Source of the DNA: Sphagnum compactum
Taxonomy: Eukaryota; Bryophyta; Sphagnopsida; Sphagnales
DNA: 64,000 nt
Assembly: GCA_965153455.1 (NCBI GenBank)
Contig: OZ234500.1
Coordinates: forward strand, 6,510,001 to 6,574,000
Direction of reading: 5' to 3'
Under the pieces are notes generated by a model. The model saw only the letters and a list, made by a program, of their open reading frames with translations, made no database searches and was not told the origin of the DNA. The position numbers were made by a program, and so were the translations under genes. This document shows, in pieces, positions 1 to 11,961 of this stretch. The stretch's first letter is position 1. Each line of letters opens with the position of its first letter.

Positions 1-1066
1 CCAATCAAAAAATACCAATTAGTGAACTTGAACAACTTGAAAAAAATACCTTTCTACATGTGATAAAAGATCAAAATATTTTCAACTTTCAAATAACAAT
101 ATATGATTATGAGAGAAACAAGAACGAATCATCATCATCAAAATTTAGGAGTTTAATTTTCAAGCTTTTAAGAAATATGCACAAAAGATGAAGCCTTCAA
201 AAAATAAAAACACCCAAGTGAATCCAATTATATATTTTTAAAATGCAAGCAATGAACATCAAGATTCAAAAATCAACTTGCAAAACATTGAAATGGTGAA
301 AGATATTATAAAAAATTACAATCAATAATAAGGACTCAAAACTCAAAAGCTTCTAGATTTCTTAAGAATTAAATACAAAAAACAAATTCTTGCAAAATCA
401 CAAATATCTATTTGAACACCATGCTAGCAATGACAAGGGTTTCTTTTGGTGCAATTTCTAGTGCATAAAAAGGAGTCAAGATATGGTACTTTTTGTTGTT
501 ATTTAGAACAGTGCCATGTTTATGCTATAACAATAAACAAATGAAGATAAAAAAATTTGCAATATGAAAAATAACAAGTTGGATTAAGGAGCTTGGATTA
601 TGGAACATCTAAGTTTGTTAGGAATTACGCATAAACATTTGAAGGGTGAGCCCTTCAAAATTATGAATGCAAAGAGACAACAAATCATGATCACGGATTC
701 AAGACTCATGATTTACATGAACTTGGATTTTGCAAGTTATAAACAATCAAGTACTTAAAAGTGAAGCCTTCAAGTATCAAGAATCATTTTAAATCCAAAA
801 TTCAAAATTATTCAACCACTATGAATCAATAAACATCAAGAATGAATATATGAACCATTGAACAAACAAGATCAAATAATTTATAACAAACCAAAATCAG
901 GTTTAGGAACTAGGCTTGGAAGTTGGAAATTTGCTTCTAAATTCTAAAACTTAGAAATTTACAACACATGACAACATATAATCTTAGAATCCAAATGTAA
1001 GCTACTAAGCAAGATTAATATGGTGTTTCAAAGTTTATTTACTTTCAAGATCTGGATTTTGTTTCA
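1..1066. other. AT-rich non-coding DNA left of the hAT element
   Basis: No gene is recognisable. The stretch is A/T-rich with many scattered CAA, TCAAG and AAGAATCA words, suggesting an old decayed repeat rather than coding DNA. A 16-base word, AAATTTACAACACATG, at 957-972 recurs exactly at 4198-4213, just beyond the far side of the hAT element. Confidence 0.6.
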
Positions 1067-1074
1067 CCCATAGG
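1067..1074. repeat. hAT target-site duplication, left copy
   Basis: CCCATAGG here and CGCATAGG at 4178-4185 agree at 7 of 8 positions and directly flank the inverted terminal repeats. An 8-bp duplication is the diagnostic length for hAT insertions. The single mismatch fits an insertion that has had time to mutate. Confidence 0.6.
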
Positions 1075-1094
1075 CATCCCACTTTATATTTAGC

Positions 1095-1166
1095 GTTTGC
1101 CGAACGATGTCGAATTTAACTAAATTTGGCGCAAGGTGAAAGTTAAATTCGGCGCGATTCGGCAAT
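1095..1166. repeat. hAT left subterminal repeats
   Basis: Two motifs recur at both element ends. TGCCGA..ATGTCGAATTTAA lies just inside the left end and again near 4149-4169. The double TTCGGC motif at 1146-1164 (AATTCGGCGCGATTCGGCA) matches 4124-4143. Clustered short subterminal motifs are typical binding sites for hAT transposases; that these serve that purpose is inference. Confidence 0.55.
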
Positions 1167-1194
1167 GTTTATTTAGATAGTATTCCCAGTAGAA

Positions 1195-3351
1195 TTAGAC
1201 CTTCAGGTTGTGCATACGGCGGTACTGCTTTGCATGGAGGATTCCTTCGAGGCTTGCATTAGTCAAACTCATGCGGTTCTTGTTCTTCTCATACTTCACC
1301 ACCGAAAAGTCACTCTCAACAGTGGATGTACCGGGAAAGATGGTCGCCAGACCTCTGACGAATTTCTCCAGCAACAGATACGTGTTGTGGAGACCGATCC
1401 AAGCATCACGGTACGCAGCGCTGTCGTCGAAGCTGTCAATGGAGCTCTTCACATCGGGTTGGCGGTGGTACGAGTCACACAAAGCCTTGTGCTGGCGCCC
1501 AATATTCTCAATCTCCTCGTTGCTGAAAGTGTAATCAAGGCGCTCCCTGTGGCGCTGCAGATAAACGCAGAAGTCGCAGGGCAGAATGCGGACAAGCTGA
1601 TGGGGTAGAACATCGGGAGCTGCGTTGATATAGGCCTCGTTCTCTTCGGTTCTCTCCGCAACAACGGCGGTAATGCCATCCACCAATTCGAGGATGGCGG
1701 ATGCTGACAATCGCAAAAGTGTCTCACGATGCCCGCTGTCCATTGCGGAGAGGCGATCTTTGACGAACATGCCCAAGTCCTCCATACAGCCACTGATGGT
1801 AGCGAATGCGACCGCATAGTCGCCCGAATCAGAAAGCTGGTGCGTCGCATCGTCGATCGCGCCGCGCTGTGCCTCCGTCAATATCCCAACTATCCCAACC
1901 TTGTTGTTGATCTCGAGCACCAGGCGCTTCAAGGTGTGATGTTGGTTGCACAGCAGCGCGCCATGCCTCTGTAGGGATTTGCATGAGATGGTAGCGATGC
2001 CCGTAATCTCATGGACGAAGAGCATCAGAATCCATCACGAATCGTCCGGCATGCAATTTGGCTTCTTTTCCTCGAGGTACGCGACGACAGCGAGTCGATG
2101 CTGGTCAAACCAGGTGGTCACTTTGATCATGTTGAACCAGCGCGTGTCGCAAATGAGAGGGCACTAGCTCCGTTCGTCTGAGATGAAGTTCTGCTGCCGA
2201 CGAAGATACGCTACGAGCAATGTAAATGTCGAGTAGAACGTGTCGGGAATGGCCAAGTAAAACGACTGCATACACAAGTCGAGTTGGTGGGCCCCGCACC
2301 AGACGCGCATGAACCCGGGCTTGGCTACGCGATGTATCCGCGTGATTACGCCCTGATGTCGCCCTGTCATCTTCTTCTCGCCATCCGAAGACGCTCCAGT
2401 AATCGTCTCGCGCCAGTGCGGGAAGAGAGCGTCCATCGCCTTGGCGAACGTGTTGAAGATAATCTCGCCTGTGTGCCGCTCATGCACAGGGATGGACAGA
2501 AGGTGGAAGTCATGCATAGTGGATTTGTGGCAGATGCGGATGCGAACATCGCAGTACGAGGTCGCCATGTGGGTCGCCATGTCGAGCGCGACAGAGAACG
2601 CCCAGCACTGTCGCAGCAACTCCACGATGCACTGCAAATTCATCGCACAGATAAAACGAGCATAGCGGCTCACAATCCCCTCAGAACACGAGCCAATGCT
2701 CCCGATGCCGAATACCTCTTTCGTCTCCATAATCACCTGTGTCACCTGACGGAACGACAATCCAGCAGCCAAATATTTTACAACCAACTGAAACTGCTTG
2801 GTGTTGGTGACGGTGATGGCGTACCGACTGACGTCACCGGCATCTGCTGCATCTTCCGACAAATCTAGAGTCGGCACAAAGCTTTCGAGAAGGCGGGCTC
2901 GAGTAATCCCGTCCATGTCCTCGGGGTGAAACATCATCTCACCAATGATGACATCGACGATATCCTTGTCGATCAGGACACTTACCTGGGGAGTGCGAGG
3001 AGCGGCAAAGGCATGCATCGTTGTCTGCGAGCTGGAGATCGTGCCAATGTCGAAAAACGACTTCTTTGCGCTCGCTTCTAGCTCACGATACTCGGCCCAC
3101 TGGGTACTATGCATCCGCGTGTGGTGCGAAGAGTAGTTCTCCTTACGAAAGGGTGCCTTGAAGTACTTGACACGCTCCGAACGACCACGCTTCATTCCCA
3201 CTTCTGACTCCTCCTTTCCGAAAACCTCGCAGAATCGACACGCCGTCGTTACAACAGCGGTGCTGTTGCCCACAGCACGCTCGCATATCCGCAGGCCAAA
3301 CTCAGCAACATGATGGGCCTGGAACGGCGTGTCGCGCTTCTTAGGAGGCAT
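1195..3351 (-). pseudogene. hAT-family transposase with two in-frame nonsense codons
   Basis: One reading frame of 718 codons runs from ATG at 3351 to the stop at 1195, interrupted only by TAG at 2166-2164 (codon 396) and TGA at 2037-2035 (codon 439). The N-terminus has a BED-like zinc finger: C38, C41, then H76/H77 and H81. The catalytic core shows D257 in an ALDMAT context, D323 in GASSDGEKK, and the C-x2-H motif at C352/H355 typical of hAT proteins. The third acidic residue lies near codon 679 in TVESDFS, inside the C-terminal dimerisation region, which continues to the end. The segment between the two stops still reads as transposase (CDTRWFNM, then a tryptophan-rich stretch). TGA sits in a Trp-rich context and TAG where Gln is plausible, so both look like C-to-T changes. 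Upstream GTG at 3354 is not needed. The product is presumably inactive. Confidence 0.85.
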
Positions 3352-4123
3352 CACAGCAACCCAACGTCGTCACAAACAACCACACCGTGCGCAAAAAAGT
3401 GAAAGGACTGAAATGCGTGCGCTGCTGATTCTGAGATTGCGCAAGCTGCCGCTAATCAGCCTCAATCCTTACCGTCTCCACTAGAGTAACTACCAATCGT
3501 GTACTTCAAGGACAAGCTGAACTTTATGCTCCAAAACTTCAATATAAGACAGTTCTCAGTCATGCAGGCGTGCTACTAACAATCCCCAGAGCTGCAATCG
3601 CCAACCCAACTTCAGTCTTCTATATCAGCTGCACATTACTAGCTAGCTAGAGATGATGCAGACGAAGAAGCTGGGGATGCAAGTAGCTCTTGATATACTG
3701 CAATCTAGTGAACCCCACTTGTAATAGCTATCTAGATAGTATTGCAGCAGTAGATTTGGACATTTGTGCCCAGGAGCTGGAAATAGATAATTAGCTCCCC
3801 ACCCACAAAAGACAAACTCCACCAGAGAGTCCAGAGCGAGTTCTTCATGCATTCAATGCTGTGGAGAAAGTTTGGGGTAGTTTTCAAAGCTCGATTTATT
3901 AAGTTGATGGAAGTTGCGACAGTGAGTACAAGAGTTACTGGCCGTCTTGTAACCAGAATTAGGTGCTGTAGGATATATTCTTGTACTGCGGCTTTTGGCC
4001 TCAATTAAGGACCGACGTTTACGCTGTGTCCAGAATTTGGATCCATAACTGCTGAATGTGATTATCTGAGCTAGACTAGATAGTCTAGCTCATGACACTA
4101 AATTCGACACCAAACCGTCCTCT

Positions 4124-4172
4124 AATTTCGGCATGATTCGGCATTTATTGCCGATATGTCGAATTTAAAGTG
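4124..4172. repeat. hAT right subterminal repeats
   Basis: AATTTCGGCATGATTCGGCA at 4124-4143 parallels the left-end copy, and TGCCGATATGTCGAATTTAA follows directly. The terminal inverted repeat begins within the last part of this block and ends at 4177. Confidence 0.55.
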
Positions 4173-4177
4173 GCTGG

Positions 4178-4185
4178 CGCATAGG
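4178..4185. repeat. hAT target-site duplication, right copy
   Basis: CGCATAGG, 7 of 8 identical to the left copy at 1067-1074. Confidence 0.6.
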
Positions 4186-4509
4186 ACATGGATCTAAAAA
4201 TTTACAACACATGGTTTTTCAAAAGGTTCAACTTGACTAAAATGTCCACATTAACCAAAAGGATGTTCATTTTGATTAAAGGCATTGGGCATGAAAGACA
4301 CATGGTTCTTTTAGTTGGTTTTTTTAACTGAAGCGACCATTTTGACCAAGTGTTAAATTGTACATCTAGTCTAGAAGGACACATTTTTTAAATGGTTCAT
4401 CAAAATGCCCATGGCCTAGTCAAATCGACCATAATAAATGACCATGTTTACTCAAATTGGCCATATTAATTTGGTTAGCTTGCCTACTTGTTATGCTTAT
4501 TAAACTCCA

Positions 4510-4755
4510 TGTTTATCTACTTACCTACCATTTACCTACCTATGTCCTACCGACCTACCTACCTATTTACCGATTATTATCTACCTACTATTTACCAAAG
4601 TTACTTATTTATCTACCTACCTACCTATATTCTATTTATTTATCTACCTACCTAGTATTTACCTACATACCTACCTATAGTTTACATAAGTAGGTATGAA
4701 CATTTAAAAACATAGGTAGGTAGGCATGTGTACCTACCTATCTACCTAGTTAGGT
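4510..4755. repeat. Degenerate (ACCT)n tract
   Basis: Tetranucleotide array of ACCT/ACCTACCT with interruptions. The open frame through it, rich in L-P-T-Y, is only a translation of the repeat. Confidence 0.85.
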
Positions 4756-5014
4756 TTTGACTAATCTACTAATGAAAAAAATTAAAGTTCAAATGTTGTT
4801 ATACACATTGACAAAAAATTCCATGAAAGTTCAAAGGTACATGTTAAATCCATTTGGTATCATATTATTTTACAAAGTGGTGGGGTGGTTTGATGTTCAA
4901 GACATAAGTATGAAATCAAGGAAACCAAGGTTTAATTCCTTTTACCAACATATACTATGTGGAGTATGTATATGTGTATATATACCTTATACATGTGTGT
5001 AAATGTATAATACA

Positions 5015-5094
5015 TAGGTGGGTTGCGGAAAGGTAGGTAGGAGGCCATGGTGGGTAGGTAGGTCATGGGTGGGTGGGTAAATAGGTACTTATTA
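5015..5094. repeat. Degenerate (AGGT)n tract
   Basis: Complementary counterpart of the ACCT tract at 4510-4755, in opposite orientation within the same CACTA-like element. Confidence 0.75.
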
Positions 5095-5338
5095 TTCATT
5101 TATTATTTACATTTTTATATTTACAAATTGAGCTTTTTTTTTTTGGGCTACCCAAATTTTTGTCCGATTTGACTAGTCAAAAAGACCATTTTATGGTTAA
5201 TAAAAAAAACCATATGTCAAGTTGGATGTGTTCAAATTGACTTGTCCAATATGACTAAGTGGTCAAATTGACCAAATGTCAAAATGATTGGTTTTTGGTT
5301 TAGTTTTTCAATCAAATAAACCATGATTTCTTATAGTG

Positions 5339-6924
5339 ATTAATGATTCAACAACAAGCATTCAACACTAAATAGTTAAGAATCAAAACTTAGGACTTAA
5401 AAACAACCATTTTGGAATCTAAAAACTCTAATAAGTTACAAAAATATGTGGCATATAAACCTTAAAATCCCTAATAAACCATGATTAATAGATTGTAGCA
5501 ATATGTGGCATTACCTTCAAAAATGGTTTTAGTTTCAAACACCCACGTGAAGTTCATGAACAAATAAATCATTGATGAAATCTTTAACAAAGATTTCACA
5601 TTTTGATGAAATGCTTTAAGCTTAAACATACATGTGAAATTTAAAAACCAACATTTTGATGAATTTTATAGGATATTTTGCAAGGGAGTTGATAAATTCT
5701 ACCAAGGCTTTGTAGAATTTCAAAATTAATCAAAAACTTCCAATTCACCATAAACAATTTGTGTAAAATACAAGAAAATTCCAAAGGACAAGAAAGGCTA
5801 GTCATTTTCACAAGTGCAATCTATCAACATTAATGATAAGATGTCATTAGACATCATGCAAACAAATCCTTGGATAGATCCCAATATCCCCGATGTTCAA
5901 GTCTACATGAAATGTTTTTAATAGTTTAACTTGATTATTGCACCAAGTCTTCATGGTGCTCCAAAGGGAGGCATGTAGTTCCACACTCATCATTGGATGT
6001 CATGTTACATTTTTCCATATAAGCCTCTTGCACTTGACAAACCAACTCCAATTATTTTCAATTCACAAGAATTCCACCTTTTGGTCATAAGATGGAACAA
6101 ATGAAGGTCCAACTATGGCCACAAATGTTTTATGATAAACAAAAGTTCTCTACAAAGAACACAAAAAAAAATTACATCTTTGCAATTTGCACACACTAAT
6201 CTCATGTTCAAAAAAAAACAAAAAAAAAACATTTTAAATTTTACATGATTTTACATTTGAACTTCAAGAATATGTACATACCAAAGAGTGCATGCTTGGC
6301 ATTAAAAAAAAAAGAATGCTCCCACATTGAACAATTGATGCAACTCCAACTAAATGGTTTTTCGAAATTCAAATGTAAAATCACCTTCAACTTCCCAAGA
6401 GACATCGCTAAATTAAACACCATTGCTACCCTAGATTTTGGAGGTTTACTAACTCTCAGTGCCTCGTTAATCAACCATGAACTCTTAAAATCCATGAAGT
6501 AGCCATAATCAAGGATTCATGAAAATTAAATTTTATAGTCTACCTACTATCATTCTAGCTTCCAATATTGCAATTGTGCAAATCAAATAACATTATAATG
6601 TTGGTGATAAGCAAATGAACATACATGGCTTGTTGTAACTAAACTAAAGTGCACTTTAAAAGGCTGGGTGGCGAAGACCTCCTCAATGATGGTAATGGTA
6701 CTAGCGATTTTATTTTTTTAGGGTTTAGTGAAAGTGGTGAGACCTACATGTTAGGGGTTAGGAGTTTGGGGTTGTGGCAATGGTACCACATGGTGCTAGG
6801 AAGATTAAGCAATGGTGTCACTTTTAGGGCCCTAATTTCTAAATGGACATGTCACTAGCAATGTTACCTTTTGGTTATTTTTCACCCAAAAAAAAGGTTA
6901 GATGGTGGTTTTCCCAAAAAAAAT
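5339..6924. other. AT-rich non-coding stretch
   Basis: No gene is recognised. Opposed open frames around 6241-6502 exist on both strands because the DNA there is partly palindromic: TTTTACATTTGAA near 6250 pairs with TTCAAATGTAAAA near 6367. The rest resembles the first kilobase of the window in composition. Confidence 0.55.
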
Positions 6925-7628
6925 TTAGGCCCACTTTATTGTAAGAATCAAGGTCAAAAAATCTTGAGGCCAAGAATGAAAAATTTGAACACTTCTTGTT
7001 TTGTTGTTTGGCCCCAAGTTATTAAAAAAATATTATTCGTTTGGGAGCCAATGAGTTCACGTGTAAAGTCATTCAGGCCAAAAAGTAGGCACCAAGGTTT
7101 CAACCCTTCATATGCTTTCTCTCTTTTTTCTTGGTATCATTTTTTTTCTCATCTTTGCTTCCTTTCTCAAGCTAAACCTTAAAAATCAAACTACCATGGA
7201 TGAGCATAGACATAAGATTCTTGTAACTCTTGTGTTTTCCATGGCCATATCCCAAGTAGAAAAATAGAAACCCCTCCATCATTCTCAATAAGAGGAAATG
7301 AAAATGAAGAGAGATGAAATGAAGGAGAAGATATGGAGTTTGATTAAAGGTTTACTTTGATCTTCCAGTGTGGATTTCATCAAAACAGAAATATTTTATT
7401 GCAAGCAACCCAAGAGTTACAAATTGGCCTCCCAAGTTGATAAGTATCCTTTTTCTGCCTTGGGGCCAAGTCAGGGCCATAAAGTGGTAGATTTTTAAAA
7501 ATTGTTTTTTTTTTTCTGACCTTGACTCCTAGTGTAAAACCCTTGGGCTGATTTCAGTGATTCCACAAATAAGAATGCTTGATTTGAGTTCAATTTTTGC
7601 TGTTACTTCTAGTGTAAAGTGGGCCTTA
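6925..7628. mobile_element. PIF/Harbinger-like non-autonomous element with TTA duplications
   Basis: The terminal sequence GGCCCACTTTA at 6928 is inverted at the right end (TAAAGTGGGCC ending at 7625), and TTA flanks it on both sides (6925-6927 and 7626-7628). A 3-bp TTA/TAA duplication next to GGC-starting inverted repeats is the Harbinger signature. The interior of about 700 bp has no transposase. A second right-end-like word (CTAGTGTAAAA, near 7533-7543) lies inside, suggesting internal duplication. Related right ends followed by TAA occur at 36395 and 57203. Confidence 0.6.
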
Positions 7629-9089
7629 GCATGAGTGGTGTCGATCCGACAAGTGATTTAGCTTTAATGGCGACAAGTTTTGAGAAAACTGTCAAACCAC
7701 TAGAAAACTAGTAGAAAAACTAAGACAGTAGAAATTCGAAGAACCTTCCTCTGCTATTGGATGTAACCTGGCACATGTGAGAGAATAAGTGGTGAATTGG
7801 AGCTGTACACTCCTGTTGTGGTGGGTGCGACTCCCAAGCACAGGGCTAAATTTTGCACCAGTCCGCCAGAAAAAAAAGAAGCACTGATTTCTCATGAACC
7901 CAGAGAATGTGTCAAGCGCTTAAAAGTTCCTTAGTCGAGATTTTGCCTCGAAATGGTGAAATTACAATGATATAACCAAAGTTAAACCAAAATGACATTT
8001 TTGTGTATTGCTTCTTAAAGCATAACCAACTCGTTATTATATATGAAAAGGTCATTTAAAATTTGCATGGTTACAACTTATTTGTGCTTTGCTTTCTATC
8101 CAAAAATGAATTCATATCTAGGTTGTTAAAATAAGTGCAAACCAATTGAACATTGAATTGATTAAAAACACAAATGCTTAAATGCAATGGTCCGAGACAT
8201 AACATGCTTTAATCATTGTTTATTAACCTTGAAGGTCTCAGGCAGGCTAGAGTATAGGAAAAGAGGTCACTTGTTTCCTTAGTGAATTTTTTCTAGAACC
8301 AATAAATACAAGAGAGTTCGGATGAAAACTTATTCAATGCCATGAATAAATTATATGCATGTGTCATGCAAGATCATTTTCTGGATGTGCCCTCTTTTGT
8401 GCCACAATGAACAAGTTTGAAATGAAATCTTGATAAATTGAACATTAAAGAACCTCTAACATGCACATTGTTTAAAGTTTTTCAAAAAGCATGCATATAC
8501 TGTGAGTCCAATGATGTCAAAACTATGTAGTTTGAACTTTGTGGATATCATGAATCCAATTACAAGGAGTAATTTCTAACCATATAAATTCTTTGAAACT
8601 GGATTCTCACATACTTTATAATGCAATCTGTGAAATATTAAAATTTAACCTACAGTTTGACCTTGTTGACCATCATCATCTCAGTTCGATGTCTTGATTT
8701 GGGTCTGAATCATGTGCAGTGTGGAGCACCCTTTCATTTAATGGCGAAATATCATCAGAAAGAAATACTCAAAATCAACAATTCCAAATTGAAGTGAGTT
8801 TTGAACATTCTCATCACCAGAAGTGAAATGATAATATAATAATAATTGCCATATTTTTATATTTGGTTTTCAGTAAGTAGTCGAAAATATAGAAGGATGA
8901 TTAAAGATGTGAACTTCATATCTGATTTATAGCTAGATTTGGTTAAATCTTCCTGGGGATGATGGCCACTTTGGCTGCATCACAAAAATGTTAAAGTGCT
9001 GTCAAAGAAACTTTTCTAACTATGGAAGCCTGGAGGGTTCAATTTGATTGTGAACTAATGTGAAAAACTCAGGTGAAACTTGTTTGGCA
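7629..9089. other. Non-coding stretch, nothing recognised
   Basis: No convincing reading frame, RNA or repeat structure was found here beyond poly-A/T runs. Confidence 0.5.
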
Positions 9090-9542
9090 ATGGTTGAAAG
9101 AAAGTGGAATAGACATGGAAGCTTAGTGTCTCTTTTGGAGACTAGGGCTCAAAAACTTCAAATTGATAGGTGTGGAGACGAATTTGGCTACTGGTGGTGC
9201 AGAAAACCAAGCAGTGTGCTCAAGACTTGCCTGGATGTGAACATGACCCATCCAAAATTGTCCTATGGGTGGAGTGTTGGGAGTTGCAAGTTCAGCGACC
9301 CAAAAACTGAAAATCAAGGTCATATGAAACCAATGGCTTTTGAGCAATTTGGACTCAAGGTTTTCAATTTACTTAGAGAAAACAAAATTCGTGCCCGAAA
9401 TCAACCCTATGGTGGGTCACACGACGAAGTGATTGTGAAAATGCATAACTCACAAGTGTGCCTCATAAATGGGCTCAACATGAGCAGGGAAACCCTAGAA
9501 TTTTTGTCGAAAGGACTTCAAATGAATGCATCAAGACATTAG
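9090..9542 (+). CDS. Unrecognised open frame of 150 codons
   Basis: An ATG-started frame with no family resemblance I can name. It contains several Trp, Cys and His residues (for instance a GYWWC motif early on). It is longer than most chance frames in this AT-rich DNA, but it has no evident splice partners, no clear promoter and no supporting neighbours. It may be a fragment of an old element or chance. Low confidence that it is a gene. Confidence 0.15.
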   Translation: MVERKWNRHGSLVSLLETRAQKLQIDRCGDEFGYWWCRKPSSVLKTCLDVNMTHPKLSYGWSVGSCKFSDPKTENQGHMKPMAFEQFGLKVFNLLRENKIRARNQPYGGSHDEVIVKMHNSQVCLINGLNMSRETLEFLSKGLQMNASRH

Positions 9543-11530
9543 AATCTTGCTCAAGTGGTATTGATTTAACAATAACGTAAAGAGCCAGGCCATGGGTTTT
9601 ACCGTGGGTAAAGACTGGTTGCATTTCTATTTTTCATTTTTTGCCCCAGTGGGCATCACTGGAAAACCATTTTGAAAAAAAGTGTTTCAGAAAACATAAT
9701 GCCCACTCCTGCAGGCATTATGCTTTTCAAGGATCTGGCGTTATATTTTTTTGAAAGGCTCACCCTTCACACAGGCAAAATTATGCTTGTTAACATGCCT
9801 TCCAAACTAGGAGGGATATTATAGTACTATTGTGATTCATATTAATTAGTTGTGGCAAACTCGAAAATTCAATTTTTTTTAATGATGGGCATCAGTGATT
9901 GGCCCATCACAAAAAAATAAATCAAGCTTTTCAGAGTCTCAAAATAAATATATAATTATATTATAGTTTCCTCCTTTGAATTATTTAATAAGTTGCAAGA
10001 GTAGAACTTGAGCAATGTGAAGCAAGAGATGTTTTCATCAACGACAAGAAATTTCTTGTCTACCTATATTCTTTGCCATTTTTGGCATAGCCTAATGGCA
10101 AGAGCATGAACTTATTCATGTTTTCCCTTGACAATATATGGTAGTATATTGTAAACAATGAAAACCAAAGAAATTCAACACTGAACCCCCTTCCCCCAAA
10201 GAAAAAAAACCCGGTACTCTTAAGCGCATGCTGCAGATGATCATTAATTAAACAAAATTTCTATTCCTAACTGTGTTCATCACTTATTTTTATCGAGCCT
10301 AATACCCCCTTCCAAGAGATGGGGTACATATTACACTAGGAAAATATGATGAAGTATTTATGTTTTATATAGTTTGGGCATCAAAAATGTGGGAGAAAAT
10401 GATGCTATATTTAATACTAGTTCAAAATTTGACGAAAAAAGTTAGGTGTAGGGTAGTATCACCCATCATTGATCCATAGATGGTGGATCAGGCCACCCCT
10501 CTTCCTTCCTTGAGGGGTTTTTTTCTACACACTTTCAAAATGTTGGCCACATTTGTCCCTCAAAAGAGCTTGGTCATGGGTGTAGGGTGTAAAAACTGAA
10601 ACAAAAAGAGAAAATCAAGGGCCTTGCCTCTATTTTGTGATCGGTTTTTTTCATGTTCACTTTCAGAAGTTTGGCATGTTAGTTAATAGAGTGCACACTA
10701 GTTGCACATTGGAGGACATATATTCACAAGTGGGGTATTTTTTTGGACCCCCTTACTTTGTGGAGGCATATCTCACTTGGTTTCAAAACCAAATACAATT
10801 TTCTAAATGGCTATAGGAATGCTAGGTGAGGGTTACCTAGAGTGTTTGGAGCTCCAAGCCTGAAATTGACAAGAGAACAACGGCCAGCTCTTCCAGTCAT
10901 TAAGTGTTCACCTACCAGCCTGTGACCAAACACATAAAGAAAATGTCACACTACTTCATCATATGGGGGATAAGATGAAAAGCTGACTCTAGAAATGCTA
11001 CATATATGTTAATGTGTATGATTAAGGTAAATGATAGTGTATTGTATACAATCAACTATATCTTTCATGGTGGGAAGATATGTCATGTCATATCCTAGGA
11101 TGTCTCAGAAGATTATGCACAAGGATCATAACATTGATGTCTCCTTCAATAGAATATCAAAACCAGCCTTTCCCAATACCAACCATTGGATGGACTATGG
11201 TAACCAACTATTGTGAGAATCTCAACAACCAATTGGCTATTCATCATACATTCATTTCAGAGATTTATTTAATGACAATAATGATAAAAGATAGGTATGA
11301 AATGAAAGAGTATTAGAAAGTAATTGACATGTTTTTCAACTGACTTGGTATGGCAGGTCATCTCAATCCTCACGAGAGTTAGTTATGACTGGTAATCAGC
11401 TCAAGCCCACCGATTACCAGAAATAGCGGTGACTATTTCTGTTAACTAATGGCCTCTTGCCGGTTACCTCGTCCAAAGCTAACATAAAGTCCCTACAGGC
11501 TTTGTCTAGTTAGGCCATCATACCAACAAC
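9543..11530. other. Non-coding stretch, nothing firm
   Basis: AT-rich DNA with short palindromic words (for example around 9643-9730, where GGGCAT and ATGCCC recur). No supported gene. Confidence 0.45.
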
Positions 11531-11896
11531 ATGCAACAACATGCTAATGGCTGTGTGGGCCCAAAATCGACCAAATCGAATGGGACTTTGTGGAGCTCCC
11601 AAAACCATAAACTTGCAATCAAACATGTGAACATGTTGTTCATTGGGCTGCAACACTTACTGCCCACCAGGATGCACCCTCCAATGGCTCAGCGTCCTGG
11701 TAATACCCTTGTTGTACCCGCAAGCATGGGCTGGGCTGAGCCCATTCCAGTACGTAACCCAGTAGAATGCATTATTGTGGAACATCCAATCACAATCCTG
11801 ACATCTGAGCCATCGGTTGACACGGATCTTATTGAGGCACCATATTGTTATCTGCCAAATCATACCATTACAAAAAGGGTTATTTGCCCCATGTGA
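11531..11896 (+). CDS. Unrecognised open frame of 121 codons
   Basis: An ATG-started frame in a locally more GC-balanced region. The predicted peptide has no signal peptide, membrane span or motif that I recognise. A similarly long frame occurs on the opposite strand over the same bases, which argues for chance or repeat-derived DNA. Kept only as a possibility. Confidence 0.12.
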   Translation: MQQHANGCVGPKSTKSNGTLWSSQNHKLAIKHVNMLFIGLQHLLPTRMHPPMAQRPGNTLVVPASMGWAEPIPVRNPVECIIVEHPITILTSEPSVDTDLIEAPYCYLPNHTITKRVICPM

Positions 11897-11961
11897 TTCT
11901 GATTCATAATCTGCCTTGGAGAGTGGATGAATAATCCTTGCCTTTTGTGTAAGGTAAAGCC

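Larger units (their letters stand above)
1075..4177 (-). mobile_element. hAT DNA transposon, about 3.1 kb, degenerate transposase
   Basis: The element carries a hAT transposase on the minus strand. The left terminus (CATCCCACTTTATATT) and the reverse complement of the right terminus (CCAGCCACTTTAAATT) match at 12 of 16 positions and sit directly inside an 8-bp duplication. Both ends contain the same subterminal motifs in the same orientation. Base composition is clearly richer in G+C than the flanks, and the step in composition falls near the predicted ends. About 720 bases (3355-4080) between the transposase start and the right subterminal repeats are non-coding and probably held the promoter. 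Confidence 0.75.
4197..5338. mobile_element. Short CACTA-like non-autonomous element
   Basis: The right end reads, on the complementary strand, CACTATAAGAAATCATGG, a textbook CACTA/EnSpm terminus. The left end is eroded (about 10 of 18 positions agree) but keeps ACATGG followed by TTTTTCAAAAGG, shared with the left end of the element at 23640. Subterminal DNA on both sides is dense in TTGAC/GTCAA words. An ACCT-rich tract lies left of centre and an AGGT-rich tract right of centre, so the element is roughly its own inverted copy. No coding frame exists. The exact left boundary is uncertain. Confidence 0.5.

Noticed and set aside
1208-1850. Plus-strand and alternative-frame ORFs over the hAT element
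   Set aside because: They overlap the transposase frame on the minus strand and show no domain of their own.
4457-4693. 78-codon frame rich in Leu, Pro, Thr and Tyr
   Set aside because: It is a translation of the degenerate ACCT repeat and has no independent support.
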